Assembly: GCA_035578905.1 (NCBI GenBank)
Contig: JAQJVL010000304.1
Coordinates: 306,501-370,500, forward strand
DNA from: Stictocephala bisonia
Lineage: Eukaryota; Arthropoda; Insecta; Hemiptera; Membracidae
Length of the DNA stretch: 64,000 bases
Direction of reading: 5' to 3'
Numbering within the stretch: position 1 is the stretch's first letter; every line of letters starts with the position of its first letter. Below are positions 53,102 through 63,400 of this stretch, one piece after another. Both the position numbers and the translations under genes were made by a program. The notes beneath the pieces are model-generated. The model had not been told where the DNA came from. It ran no database searches and saw only the letters and a list, made by a program, of their open reading frames with translations.

Positions 53102-53690
53102 CTGAAATTAAAAGATAATATTGTTATCTTCTTGTAATCACTTAACATTTACTTTACTTTTGTTGTTTTTATCAACATGAAAATAGAGTTGCATTAAAAT
53201 GATAGTGGTTATGACATTTAATCTTTTAATAAACATGTTTAGTAAAAATTTTACATGTGTTAAATTAATGACGATTTGTAGCACTAGAGCAGTTTGTAAG
53301 TTGAAAAGAGTGATTTAAAATTGGGGAAATTATGAAATAATCTATGTTTACAGTTAAAATAAGATGTATACTTATAACACTGTTCTCAAAAACCTTTAAA
53401 ATACAGTACAAGTATTTAATTTTTATAAATATTATGTAGATTTTAAATCATTGGTGAAAATGAAACTATTTGATTGAAGAAGGTTTATAATATTTATATC
53501 ACCAAATGTTTCACCCATAATGTTATATGGCATCCTCACTGGTACACTAACACTATTAAAGTACATGTACCAAGTTTCATTTATTTAGATGATATATAAC
53601 AACCCCAGTTCGAAGTAATTTGAGTGAAATAAATTTTATATGTGGTAGATTTAAACCACTGACGTCATCGCTACTAGACTTAGAGCTTAC

Positions 53691-53937
53691 CATGGTTATG
53701 AGAGGCTGTTGGTCCTAGCACCGGTTGTATCTGGGGCGTGTCTTCGTGGATGTCTAGTTCCGCACTACGCCTGTAGAGTGTGTATTGTGTCGCTACACAA
53801 CGCAGGCGCAGTCGACCGTCAACGAACAATGAAGGCGATGCCTCCAGTTCTAGCTTCAGTACAGAAGTGTCCATGTCATCTGGTCTTGTACTGCGCTCGA
53901 CCTCATACAGTACTCTTGCATTTATTTGGTGACGCAC
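53691..53937 (-). CDS. beat: Beat-family exon: second half of Ig domain 2
   Basis: Acceptor ttatttag and donor GGTAAGC. It starts in phase 0 with VRHQINARVLYEVERSTR and contains TSVLKLELEASPSLFVDGRL, then LRLRCVATQY, whose Cys is the second disulfide partner of Ig domain 2, followed by TLYRRSAELDIHEDTPQIQP. The L-x-L-E ... F-x-x-G-x-L-x-L-x-C pattern is what is expected in the second Ig domain of Beat proteins. It is less AT-rich than its flanks, as expected of conserved coding sequence. The plus-strand frame over 53709-53945 is a shadow. A decayed copy of its last 47 bp is found at 55410-55456. Confidence 0.9.
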
Positions 53938-56286
53938 CTAAATAACAATTTATGTTGTTGTATTGTTACAATATGTAATAAGAGTTAATTGGTTGATAAT
54001 ACACACTGCTCAGATTGATAATACGTGTAGGCTAACGATCCAATGCAATCAAAGACAATGTGTTCCATACGAATTTGTGCCTTAGACTTCACATGCAAAA
54101 TGTATGTTACTAACAGTATGACTTTGAATTTATTCTACTACCCATTTTGAAGTAAGTTAAATGAAATATGTAAAGGAGTATTTGGAACACCTGCTTATAT
54201 GTTCCATATTTGTTTAGTAACATATGTCGACCATGAAATAGCTCTCAGGATATTTCTCAGTTGGCATTGCATTATACCTTTTCAACCTTTTCAGCCTGCG
54301 ATGACCGTAGGTTTTCGCTATCAAATAAAGACCTTTCGTCCACTAAGGTAGATCTTAATGTTTTAGGGAAAGATATGATGGGAATGAATTATCTCAGAAG
54401 TATCTCATTATGGTTTATTTTATGATGTGTGATGTTACTTATAACTGGTAACCAATCATGGTACAGATTCACATAGGGAAACCCGTGCTTCGGTCTATCT
54501 GGAATTGTAGTCCCGCATAGGGTTAAGGCAGTAGCAATTTAGGATCTGAATTCAGATGATGATGAAGTTCATACAAATTGTACCGTCGTTATTAGGTTTC
54601 TTATGGGGCCATCGTTTTACATAAGCTCAATACCCCTACCACGTACAATATAGATAAGATAAGGATATTTGTTACACATTGGCTTCCATATTAGACGCAG
54701 TTGGTGACGGATATCGGTAAATTTACTTACTTGTGTTGTTTTTGGCCTTGGGTAAATTTTACACGTATTTGATGAATTTATTGTATGTGAGATACAAGAC
54801 TACGAAACTAAAATGAAATCACCCGGTTCATCCAATTATTAAAATTCGCTTTTTTGAAAATATGTTCTGCAGCTTATTTGAAAGGCAAGTTGCAGATGAA
54901 AGAAGTTTTTAAATATTTTTAGAAGCAGTAAAGGTATATTTGATTATACTGTAGTGCACCTGCAAGATAGTGTCAAAAAGGAAGACACCATATTTCAAAT
55001 GGTAATAGCACCAGAAGAAATATTCTCAGTTACAGTAAGGTAAGTAAGTTTTAAATCAAAAGAACCGTTTTTAATTTGGTATAATTCATTATTTATTTTG
55101 TTAATAACAAAGTAAAATTAGAACTTTAAAAATAATATTGATGAATTACAATCTGTTTTCCTCTTGGATATGAGACACTGACCACCGTATTTGACGACGA
55201 ATATGAACGGTTACATGTGACAGTGAGGTTCCTCCCACACCCCCACAGAACATTCGTCACGTTTATAGGGGACCTAAAATGTTTATACACTGTTGTCTTA
55301 TCTGAAATTGTATGAATAGGCCTCCTACTGCTTGGGAATAGTATGGCCTACTAGTAGTAGAGGATCAGAAAGTTGGTAACAATTTTATGATTGAGTAAGC
55401 TTGACATCAAGGTTATGAGAAGCTGTTGGTCCCAACACTGGTCGTATATGGGGCGTAAAAGAAAAATAATGGCAAATATACCGGGTGATCAACTCGAGGT
55501 GGCTACAATTAGAATCTCAAAAAGTACTAATTTTACAGCAAACTTTAAACGAGGAACGTTACCTCATGTTTTACGTTCATTACAATTACGCAATCAACAT
55601 TTAAAAATTCGGTCGCTATATGGCGATCAACTTTGAAATGTCTTATAGACACCTCTATTTTTTTATGATATATTTAGGTTTTAATAGTGATTCTAAGACT
55701 TTTTTACATTTGATATTCTTTTGATATACTTAACTGTTTATACGCTAGGAGTGCTGAAAGTTTCAAAAATTCTTATATAAAAAAATGTATTAAACAGGCT
55801 TGTTTTACCATTTACAAATTTTAAAGCTTAAATCAGTGCATTATTTTTATTTAATTAAATGATAATAGCCTATTGTAATTTTAAAAATACATTATTTTAT
55901 TTTAAAAATACTGAAAACCCTTAATAAAGCAACAACTGTGTATTGGGTAAGTGCAAGTACCCTCAAAAGTAAAATTAATGACAATTTTGCTAATCTTAAA
56001 ATATGGATATGAAATTATGTTTACTCTGTCTTGTTTAGTATCTTCAGGTATGTTAATATCATCATGATATTCTTAATATCATCGCAACTAAAAGCTGCTT
56101 ACAATGAATGTCCAGTTTAATTATTAAGTAAAATACATAATAATTATATCTCCGTGTATAGATGTCATACACAAATAAAATCGCTAATTTTTTATTACTT
56201 AGACTACTGTTAACACATTTAATGAGACAACTAATTATATTACCAATTTCTAACAGAATATGTTAATTTTTATTTAATGTACTAAC
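53938..56286. other. Intron between two Ig-2 exons of the beat-family gene
   Basis: 2.35 kb. Apart from the exon copy at 55410 it contains less AT-rich patches at 54230-54650 and 55160-55290 that may be remnants of unidentified repeats. No coding motif is recognised. Confidence 0.5.
55410..55456 (-). pseudogene. Decayed partial copy of the 3' end of a beat exon
   Basis: The plus-strand segment ggttatgagaagctgttggt and its continuation to ggggcgt match 53694-53739 (the last part of the exon at 53691-53937) with about 7 differences in 47 positions. Read on the minus strand it still gives RPVLGPTASHN, against QPVLGPTASHN in the real exon. The GTAAGC donor is replaced (ggttatgag is preceded by gacatcaa), and the homology stops at ggggcgt. 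It lies in the intron just upstream of the true exon. The 81-codon plus-strand frame 55391-55636 that crosses it has no known motif. Confidence 0.7.
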
Positions 56287-56420
56287 CTGTTGACCATTCA
56301 GATACCAAGTCAAGTTAGCCAAAGGGTACCCTCCTTGGGAAGTACAGTTGGCACGGATTTTTTCCCCATAACTGTACTTGGACTTCTCTGCTGTCAGGAC
56401 TGGCAAAGTCCATGGCTCCT
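56287..56420 (-). CDS. beat: Beat-family exon: first half of Ig domain 2
   Basis: Acceptor tgtgttattccag and donor GTTAGT. It begins with two bases that join the preceding G to give Glu, then EPWTLPVLTAEKSKYSYGEK, IRANCTSQGGYPLANLTWYL and NGQQ. The Cys of RANCTS and the Trp of LTWYLNG are the canonical first Cys and core Trp of an Ig fold. NCT and NLT are potential N-glycosylation sites. The Y-x-x-G-x-x-I-x-x-N-C-T-S signature with the following A-x-L-T-W-x-x-N-G is strongly Beat-like. It ends in phase 0 and joins VRHQ of the next exon, completing the usual NG-x-x-V context. Confidence 0.92.
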
Positions 56421-57427
56421 CTGGAATAACACAGGAATTATTGATAACATAGGTATACAAATACGTTACTGTAATTAGTATATTACAATGGCCCATTTAT
56501 GTTGTGATGAATCACTCTACTCACATAGAGCAAGGAATCATCCACTTTCTTGTCCTAGGCTCTTTTTTAAATCCTGTCATTATTTAACGCAAAATAGTCC
56601 TGCAGAATGGTCAGTTATTGAAGTATTACAAGGTTGTCATATAACTTTTAATTTTAAATAAGTAAAATACTTTATTATGAGCCAGTCATTAAATGTATAA
56701 AATTAATTAATCGTTCTAAAGTTTATTTGTTTGTATTTAAAAGGTTTTAATGGTCCTGGCAGCAAATTACAGACATACGTAGTGAATGTTCTTTCCACTT
56801 ATCCATACATCAAATCAAATAGTTATCCATTCAAAAACACGCTTGGTATATGGAACATAGTCATATATTCACCTGCTTAAAAGTTCATAAATGCTTAATA
56901 TGATACAACTGACTTCTTAATTAGCAGTGAGTATAAATACTTCTACCCTCAAATAGACTGATTGAAGGACTAAGACTAATAGAGAGTGTCTGAGCAATTA
57001 ATTCATAGAACAGTAACTATTTTTTGGTAGATGTTACTTGAAATGCCTTTTAAAAGATGTTATACTAAATCAGGCTTTGACACTGTGAGGGATCTTATAG
57101 AAAATCAAGGGACCAAGATGCTAATGATTCTTTACATTTACTTGTTTTATGAAAAGGAGTTGTATGATTATTGTTGTGCCTAGTTAAATAGTGATGGTTG
57201 TGTACGAAAGAAAGATAGTGGATTTTTAATACAAACAAATCTGTGGAATAACTTAAAAGAAATGAAAGTGTAAGAAATGCTTCTGAGGGAAACCTTCACG
57301 GTAAATGTATCGACATTTGAGACCAAATACTAACAAGATCGCTTTTTTTGTAGTCTGAACACTCTATTAAAAGAAAACAAAGGAGCCGTTCCCCATGAGA
57401 CAAAGTTGGCAAAATTTACCAAAATAA

Positions 57428-58272
57428 ACAAGATTGAGGATTTGTCTGACGTATATTCTTGATGGAATTAGTTTGGTTGTAAATAGAAAGTAATTTTTTA
57501 GTAAATTAAACAAATTAAATTTTCATCAAGAGTGCATCAACAGTTGTAAATAATCGTACAGTATAAACAGAAAACATATGTGATAAAAAAATAACAAAAA
57601 ATCACAGGTAAAGCAATAAATACTAGTTAAATTAAATTTACGAGACTAAGTTTAATAAGAATTATTATGAATTAAAATAATGTTTAGAGTTTTCAATTTT
57701 CGATGATATTTCATCTGTAATTAAAAGTAAAAATATATTAATAAAATTTAGAGACGGTTGGGAAATACATTCATCTTTCAAGAAAAATCTAAGAAGCCAT
57801 TTAACTAAATTAAAACAGAAAAAAACAACAAGAAACAAAACATGTAAACATATACATTTTAATTCTACAAGTACAATTTTAAAAGAACCCTTATGGACCA
57901 AAAGAAACAAAATTGAAAGTGCATGTGTGGAAGTTTTAAATGATGAATGTATTTCCCAACAGTCTCTAAATTTTAGTAATAAATTTTTACCTTTAATTAA
58001 AGATGAAATATCATCGAAAATTTAAAACTCTAAACCATATTCTTATTCATAGTAATGCTTCTCAAACTTAGCCACGTAAATTTCATTTAACTAGTATTTA
58101 ATATTTTACATGTGATTTTTTATTTTTTGTTGTTGTTATTTTTATTCACATATGTTTCCTGTATATACTGTTTTTACAACTGAAGATGCCTTAACTGGCG
58201 AAAGCGCTCTCGATGAAAATTTAATTTGTGTAATTTACTAAAACCTTTCTTTCTATTTACAAGATTGAGGAT
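57428..58272 (+). mobile_element. Penelope-like retroelement insertion with inverted left arm and 14-bp target duplication
   Basis: The 14-mer acaagattgaggat flanks the unit at 57428-57441 and 58259-58272. Inside are an unpaired left segment of about 35-39 nt, a left arm (about 57481-57785), a spacer, and a right arm (about 57935-58258) that is the diverged reverse complement of the left one. The right arm carries the C-terminal end of an ORF and a 3' region with ctgaagatgcc, a short loop, and ggcgaaagc (58180-58205), the hammerhead-like motif also seen in the insertion at 49568-50085. The order duplication, short extension, inverted arm and partial element is a known arrangement of Penelope-like elements. 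It sits in an intron of the beat-family gene, in the opposite sense. Confidence 0.72.
57786..58025 (+). pseudogene. C-terminal remnant of a Penelope-like element ORF
   Basis: The plus-strand frame, ending at a TAA at 58023-58025, contains FNSTSTILKEPLWTKRNKIE, SACVEVLNDECISQQ and SLNFSNKFLPLIKDEISSKI. The pattern I-L ... (K/R)-x-K-I-E-x-A ... N resembles the region at and after the GIY-YIG endonuclease domain at the C-terminus of Penelope-like polyproteins; the catalytic GIY-YIG motif itself is absent. The left arm, read on the minus strand, encodes the same C-terminus again (DECISQPSLNF, ITDEISSKIE), with the stop codon changed. The remnant is non-functional. The family call rests on motif resemblance and on the insertion structure. 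Confidence 0.58.
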
Positions 58273-58688
58273 GTTCTAACTTAAGAAGCTAATGTGAACA
58301 CTGAAACTCGTCCCAGAGCATATGTAGAACATTTTGGTTCCACAACTGAGATATGAATCAACATGCAGCCCAAAGAAACCGGTCATAATCAGGAATATTT
58401 ATGTTAATAATTGATATTATAAAACTGTTTCTCTGAAGGTGGAAATTAAACATTTTAGTTTTTTCTTAGTTCATTGAATAATTCTTTTTAGAAAATCATA
58501 CACTAAGGTGTTATAATATATACATTCCTTATAAGTGTGTAAAAATGTCTCCCCCTCCTCCACCACAGAAGTGCGTAAATTACAGATCTCAAAACAAGCC
58601 ACACATGCATTCACATTCATCCACCCTTGCATGTCGTTCGCTCAAAGCCTCACCTACCCACAGGTAGCAGTTATAGAGAGGTGTTTAC

Positions 58689-58824
58689 CTGTGACAGTAA
58701 CGTAAGAGGACTTGATAGCTGTGTGGAACAGTGGTGCATCAGCAGAGACTTCACACTTGTAGTACCCAGTCATATCTCGAGGAACATCGCTTAAAGTCAC
58801 AGCAGAACTATTTGATCGAGATAT
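58689..58824 (-). CDS. beat: Beat-family exon: second half of Ig domain 1
   Basis: Acceptor ataattttcccag and donor GTAAAC. It encodes ISRSNSSAVTLSDVPRDMTG, YYKCEVSADAPLFHTAIKSS and YVTVT, leaving one base (G) for the next codon. G-Y-Y-K-C-E-V-S is the second-Cys motif (D/T-x-G-x-Y-x-C) of Ig domain 1, and C-E-V-S-A-D-A-P-x-F-x-T is a hallmark of Beat proteins. NSS is a potential N-glycosylation site. The exon enters in phase 0, following the Val-Asp end of the upstream exon. Confidence 0.93.
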
Positions 58825-60198
58825 CTGGGAAAATTATGAATTGAAGTTATGTTACTGTACTTCATCAAACAATTTTTGGTCACTTCAAAATCATGATTCT
58901 ATAATGTAATTGTATGCTATATGTATTGCAGATAAATATCAAGATAGATCATGTATCTTCTGTGCTCTTATTTTTATGTATATCAACACATCAACTACGT
59001 CTCTCAATAACATAAAGAAACAATATTGAACTATTGTTTGTATACAGTATAACAAGTTAAATATATTAAAGAAAGGTTTTAAATTCAAACTAATTCTCTA
59101 AAACACAATGTATTACCTAATTGAAAATGTTAACATGTTTTGGTATATTTTTGCATTAGATCAATGTTCAGATATGCAAGTAGTAAATGTCCTGATATCA
59201 AATCTAGAGTTGGCTGGCGAACTATAGTTTTATCAAATACTCAATTGATTTTACAATATTATACTAAAGGTATGATTTGTTAAAAACGTTTTTATATTTT
59301 ATAACTGTAACATACTTCTGGTCTATAGGTTTACTGATAGATAATGCTGCCAACTAAATTACATGTTTCATAGAGATACATTATTATTCAGGATATGTGT
59401 ATTAGTAAAAAGGCTCTCTTTAACCCCTTGTACTAGGAGAAGTTAGATTAAATGCATTCGATAGGTGTTATTTGGGAATAGTCATATGTAATTTTATTTG
59501 GGAACACCCACCTTAAAATAAACGGGAAAAATTTTAAATATGAATGGGTATAATGTTTACTTGTTGTGGTCCATTGTTTCTATGAAAAGTAGAAATCTTT
59601 AAATAGCAATTTAAGTATATAATTAAAATTAAATACTAAATAATGTTGAAATAGTGAGTTCTGTAATCCCTACAAGTAACAATTTCATTTCATTTTAAGA
59701 AATACAAGAAAGAGAATAAATCATACTTGGCAGTCCTGTATATAGCGTCATTATTGTGAGATAGTCACTCAAAATCTACAAAGGTACATTTCTATGAGAA
59801 GTTGAACTTTATACTGTCAATTTGATTTCAATAGAATTAATAATAATAAATATTAAACTATTATTAAATATACAACAACTATACGTAGAATTACCATTCA
59901 TTTATAATTACTTAGAAATTGGTACGACTAAAAATTGTATATTTAACAAAAATGTCATTCATTTTCACGGAAATCTATTACAGTTTACAAAAGTAGGATT
60001 TCCATAATACGTGAATATTAACTCGTTTATAATTACGTAAAGCGTCTTTTTAAACTTCTATAATGTATTAACTTAAAATCATTACTGCTCGACGTACGAT
60101 TTCCAGTTAAGTATATCCATGATCTCTTAATTTATATTAAATTCTAATTATTACTATTCAGTCAATATTTTCACCAAATATGACATTTCCCCACTTAC
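58825..60198. other. Intron inside Ig domain 1 of the beat-family gene
   Basis: 1.37 kb of AT-rich sequence. The 61-codon plus-strand frame at 59822-60007 has no motif. Nothing else was recognised. Confidence 0.6.
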
Positions 60199-60404
60199 AT
60201 CCACTTTAACACCGTCCAAGGCAAACACTCTGGTAGGAGGTGTCTCTCCTGGAACAAATCGGTAGAACTCCGTGTCACCTTGGTAGAACTTGACGGAGTA
60301 CAAATGTTCCTGTTCCAGGATGAATGCACAGGTGAGTGTTAGACTCTCCCCAGCTCTTACTGCCTCAGGCACCTTGAGGACTACATCCTTCAGACACCAA
60401 AGAC
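60199..60404 (-). CDS. beat: Beat-family exon: first half of Ig domain 1
   Basis: Acceptor acttttag, then two bases of a split codon; donor GTAAGT. It encodes LWCLKDVVLKVPEAVRAGES, LTLTCAFILEQEHLYSVKFY and QGDTEFYRFVPGETPPTRVF, then ALDGVKVD. L-T-C carries the first Cys of Ig domain 1; L-Y-S-V-K-(F/W)-Y followed by E-F-Y-R-(F/Y)-x-P is the most diagnostic Beat signature, with Phe in place of the usual core Trp (VKFY rather than VKWY). It starts mid-protein, so the initiation codon and signal peptide are on another exon. A methionine-started frame ending at 60154 reads past the donor and is not the true exon end. Confidence 0.93.
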
Positions 60405-63400
60405 CTAAAAGTAAAGTCCCATGTTTATTGAAGGACTAAAACTACACAAACTGGGACCAAATATATTTTACCTAAAAGACTACAAACGTTTATCTACTGA
60501 GATAAACTACGAAAGTTTTACCATGCAGTTACTTTTCCAAACCGCTTTCATACTACACTAAAGTAAATTAATCATAAATATTCTATATCTGAATCATGCT
60601 ATATCAAATTTAAAGTGTTTTACTCTTAATACCTGCACGAACAGTAATACACGTACAGTAGTACTGACCCAACCACGTCCTATATTTGTACATTAGTATT
60701 GACCCACCCACCATCCCATACATTTACAATAGAACTGACCCACTATCTTTATAGGTAATTGGCCCTTTCATTGGAGACTGGCATCTTTAATTTGATTAAA
60801 AACCAATTAACAGTCAAACATAATATTTGTTGTTGATAACACAGGCTAACATTTTATTTAAATACACAATTTCCTACTAAACATATTGGCAATATATATT
60901 TAGTAATTATTAACCTATATTCAGATGTGCTTTCATGTTTATAAAAATAATAATTAATTCATAGCTATTATTATAACTGAAATTCTTAATTAGATGGTAG
61001 TTTTAGTAAAGTTGTTTCGGTCTATAAAAAATTGAGTAAAATAACAAAATTAACTACGTTGTTTTAAATTACTAAACTATGTTGAACTATGTGTAGCAGT
61101 AGACTTAAAATCTACGTGATTAAAAGGTAGATATGTCTTTTTCCCCACCTATATTTATTGCTGTAAGAAAAACTGTGTTTCTTTATAGCCATGATATTTC
61201 ATAAAATATAATACTTGTGTAATTGTTGGTAATCAACAAGTTTCGGTCCTCATATGTTAAACTATTTTTAAAAAATAGCTCCCTTAAAGAAATGTACAAA
61301 GTCACTTTATATTATTAGTGTTATGAGAATAGTTTTCCCCGGATAGAACAAAAGTTTCAACTTGCAAAAAGGGATGGCTGTAAATATAATCCCCCTCCAA
61401 CGACTTTGCATCTTAAATAAGTTGATTCATTAATATGCTGTGCTCACTTTCGAAATGTATTGGAAAATATATCTCTCCCTGATTTACTGTTTGTATATAA
61501 ATCATCTTGTTTATTAACGAAAACCTCCTCATAAAACGTTGAACTCCAGTTCAAATATGGAGGTATAAAACATTTTATGAAGGTGTCCTTTGTTTAAATA
61601 ATATATTATCTATTTCGATATTGATATAGCAATTCATGGTAAGTGTTCAAAAAATTTTGGTTTTAAGTGAATATTGAGAATGTATTCAAGTGACTATTAG
61701 AAAATATTTACTTAATTCCTTTCAAATAATAATCCTTATCACACAAAATATCCTTAACAAGGATATATTTAAATTTGTCTCGTGTTTAACAAGAAATTTA
61801 CGAAATTTAACTCATATATCTGTTAAAACCATTGTATTACTATTTACAACATATTTACAAATTTATACCCAGAGTTTATTTTTCAGAATTTCAAATACTA
61901 ATTTCCAACTGCTGCATACTATTACTATTTCTGAAATATCCTCATATATAACTTCTTTTGTTTATATGAACAACATGTTCACTTATCTATTTTTTAAAGT
62001 TCTTGACATATATTTTCTAATGAAACCGCTAAGTTCGTTATCATACATTAAGCAATTAGTTTATGTTCGTTATAATACATTTTCTTAGATATACCGTGAA
62101 TGATTTGCGCTGAATCATTCAGCTTTCTCAACACAAGTTTTTATAATAAAGATAGATCAACTACGTTAACCTATACGTGTACCACTCGTACAAGAAATAT
62201 TCACACAATTAAACTTACTTTGAACCTTGCTTCGAAGTGTAGTTTTCCAATATGTTTTTATAACTGCTGTGTTTTGTTGAAATACACGAATGCTAAAATC
62301 CATATAAATCTGTGACTTGGCCACTCCACCTATATCCTCATGAACTTCCGCTTAAGATCCTCAAATTACACCCTCGTGGGAATACTGCTTAAACCTCCGC
62401 TTAAGATCCTCAACTTACACCCTCGTGGGAAGACTGCTTGAATCTCCGCTTAAGGTCCTCAACTATATACCCTCACGAGCAGACTCTGCTTGTACATGTC
62501 TTACGGACTTAATCCACCCCCATGCGACCACAAGTATATTCTGCTTGTACATACGCTTACGGACCTAATCCACCCCCACGTGACCATTTAAAAGTAACAG
62601 GTGCACTATGTAATAAATATTTATTAAAAATAAAAACAATTTCGTTGGTTTAATTCAAACTGCTATATCCAAGATACTAATTACAACAGCTACGGAACTG
62701 GATAAGTAAGAACTAAAATAACTGATTTGGTCACATTGTAACAATAAAGTTTGATTAATTAATTTTTATTATTATGAATACTTATTTTACAATTTTAGCC
62801 TTATATAAATGTGATAAATTTGTTCCTTTTTAATGTCGATTGTGCGCAGTAAAAATTAAATAATTTTTGAAGTATCTTATATATCACCCACTCTTGCATT
62901 GAATGCTCAGCTGATGTTTTAGTTTGGATTGAGATAAGTATATTACACATATAGTATATTTTAAAATATACTATTTGCATTATATATAAAACACATATAC
63001 ACATGGCAGTATGAATAGATTACTATGAAGACATCAACAGAATAACCTATAAATGTTTACGTGAATTCTTAAAAACGAAACTTTTAGGGGCTTTAACTGT
63101 ACTTAATAACATAAAAAATGCACAAAATAATTTAATAATATTACATACTTATACAATACATAATTTATTTCATTAATTGTTATGCCATTATTGGATTTTA
63201 AACAATACTTCACGTTACAATCGTAAATTGGGAACAAAATGTGCCCTTATTCACAACACCTGCATTAAAATGTATCCTCATTCAATAAAACTGAAAGAAT
63301 TTTTATGTACTTGATTAACTTGTAACATAGTAGAAAATCTTTATTTTAAATTTATGACAATATCCATTCTAGAAATAAATGGTTGGATCTCGTTGTTGAA

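Larger units (their letters stand above)
56421..58688. other. Intron between Ig domain 1 and Ig domain 2 exons
   Basis: 2.27 kb, containing the Penelope-like insertion at 57428-58272. The rest is ordinary AT-rich intron, with a CT-rich stretch near 58545-58680 close to the upstream exon. Confidence 0.6.
52992..60404 (-). other. beat: Beaten-path family gene, last five coding exons (gene model)
   Basis: Exons in order of translation: 60404-60199, 58824-58689, 56420-56287, 53937-53691 and 53101-52992, with introns of 1374, 2268, 2349 and 589 bp. All have AG acceptors and GT donors, and the four junction phases (0, 1, 0, 1) join without a frameshift to 277 residues plus stop. Known family role: Beat proteins are secreted or membrane-anchored two-Ig-domain proteins that bind Sidestep-family receptors and influence axon fasciculation and synaptic partner choice. 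The first exon shown begins with two bases of a split codon, so at least one upstream exon with the start codon and signal peptide is missing, probably beyond 64000. The paralogue within the family is not resolved. One intron holds a Penelope-like insertion and another a decayed exon copy. Confidence 0.88.
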
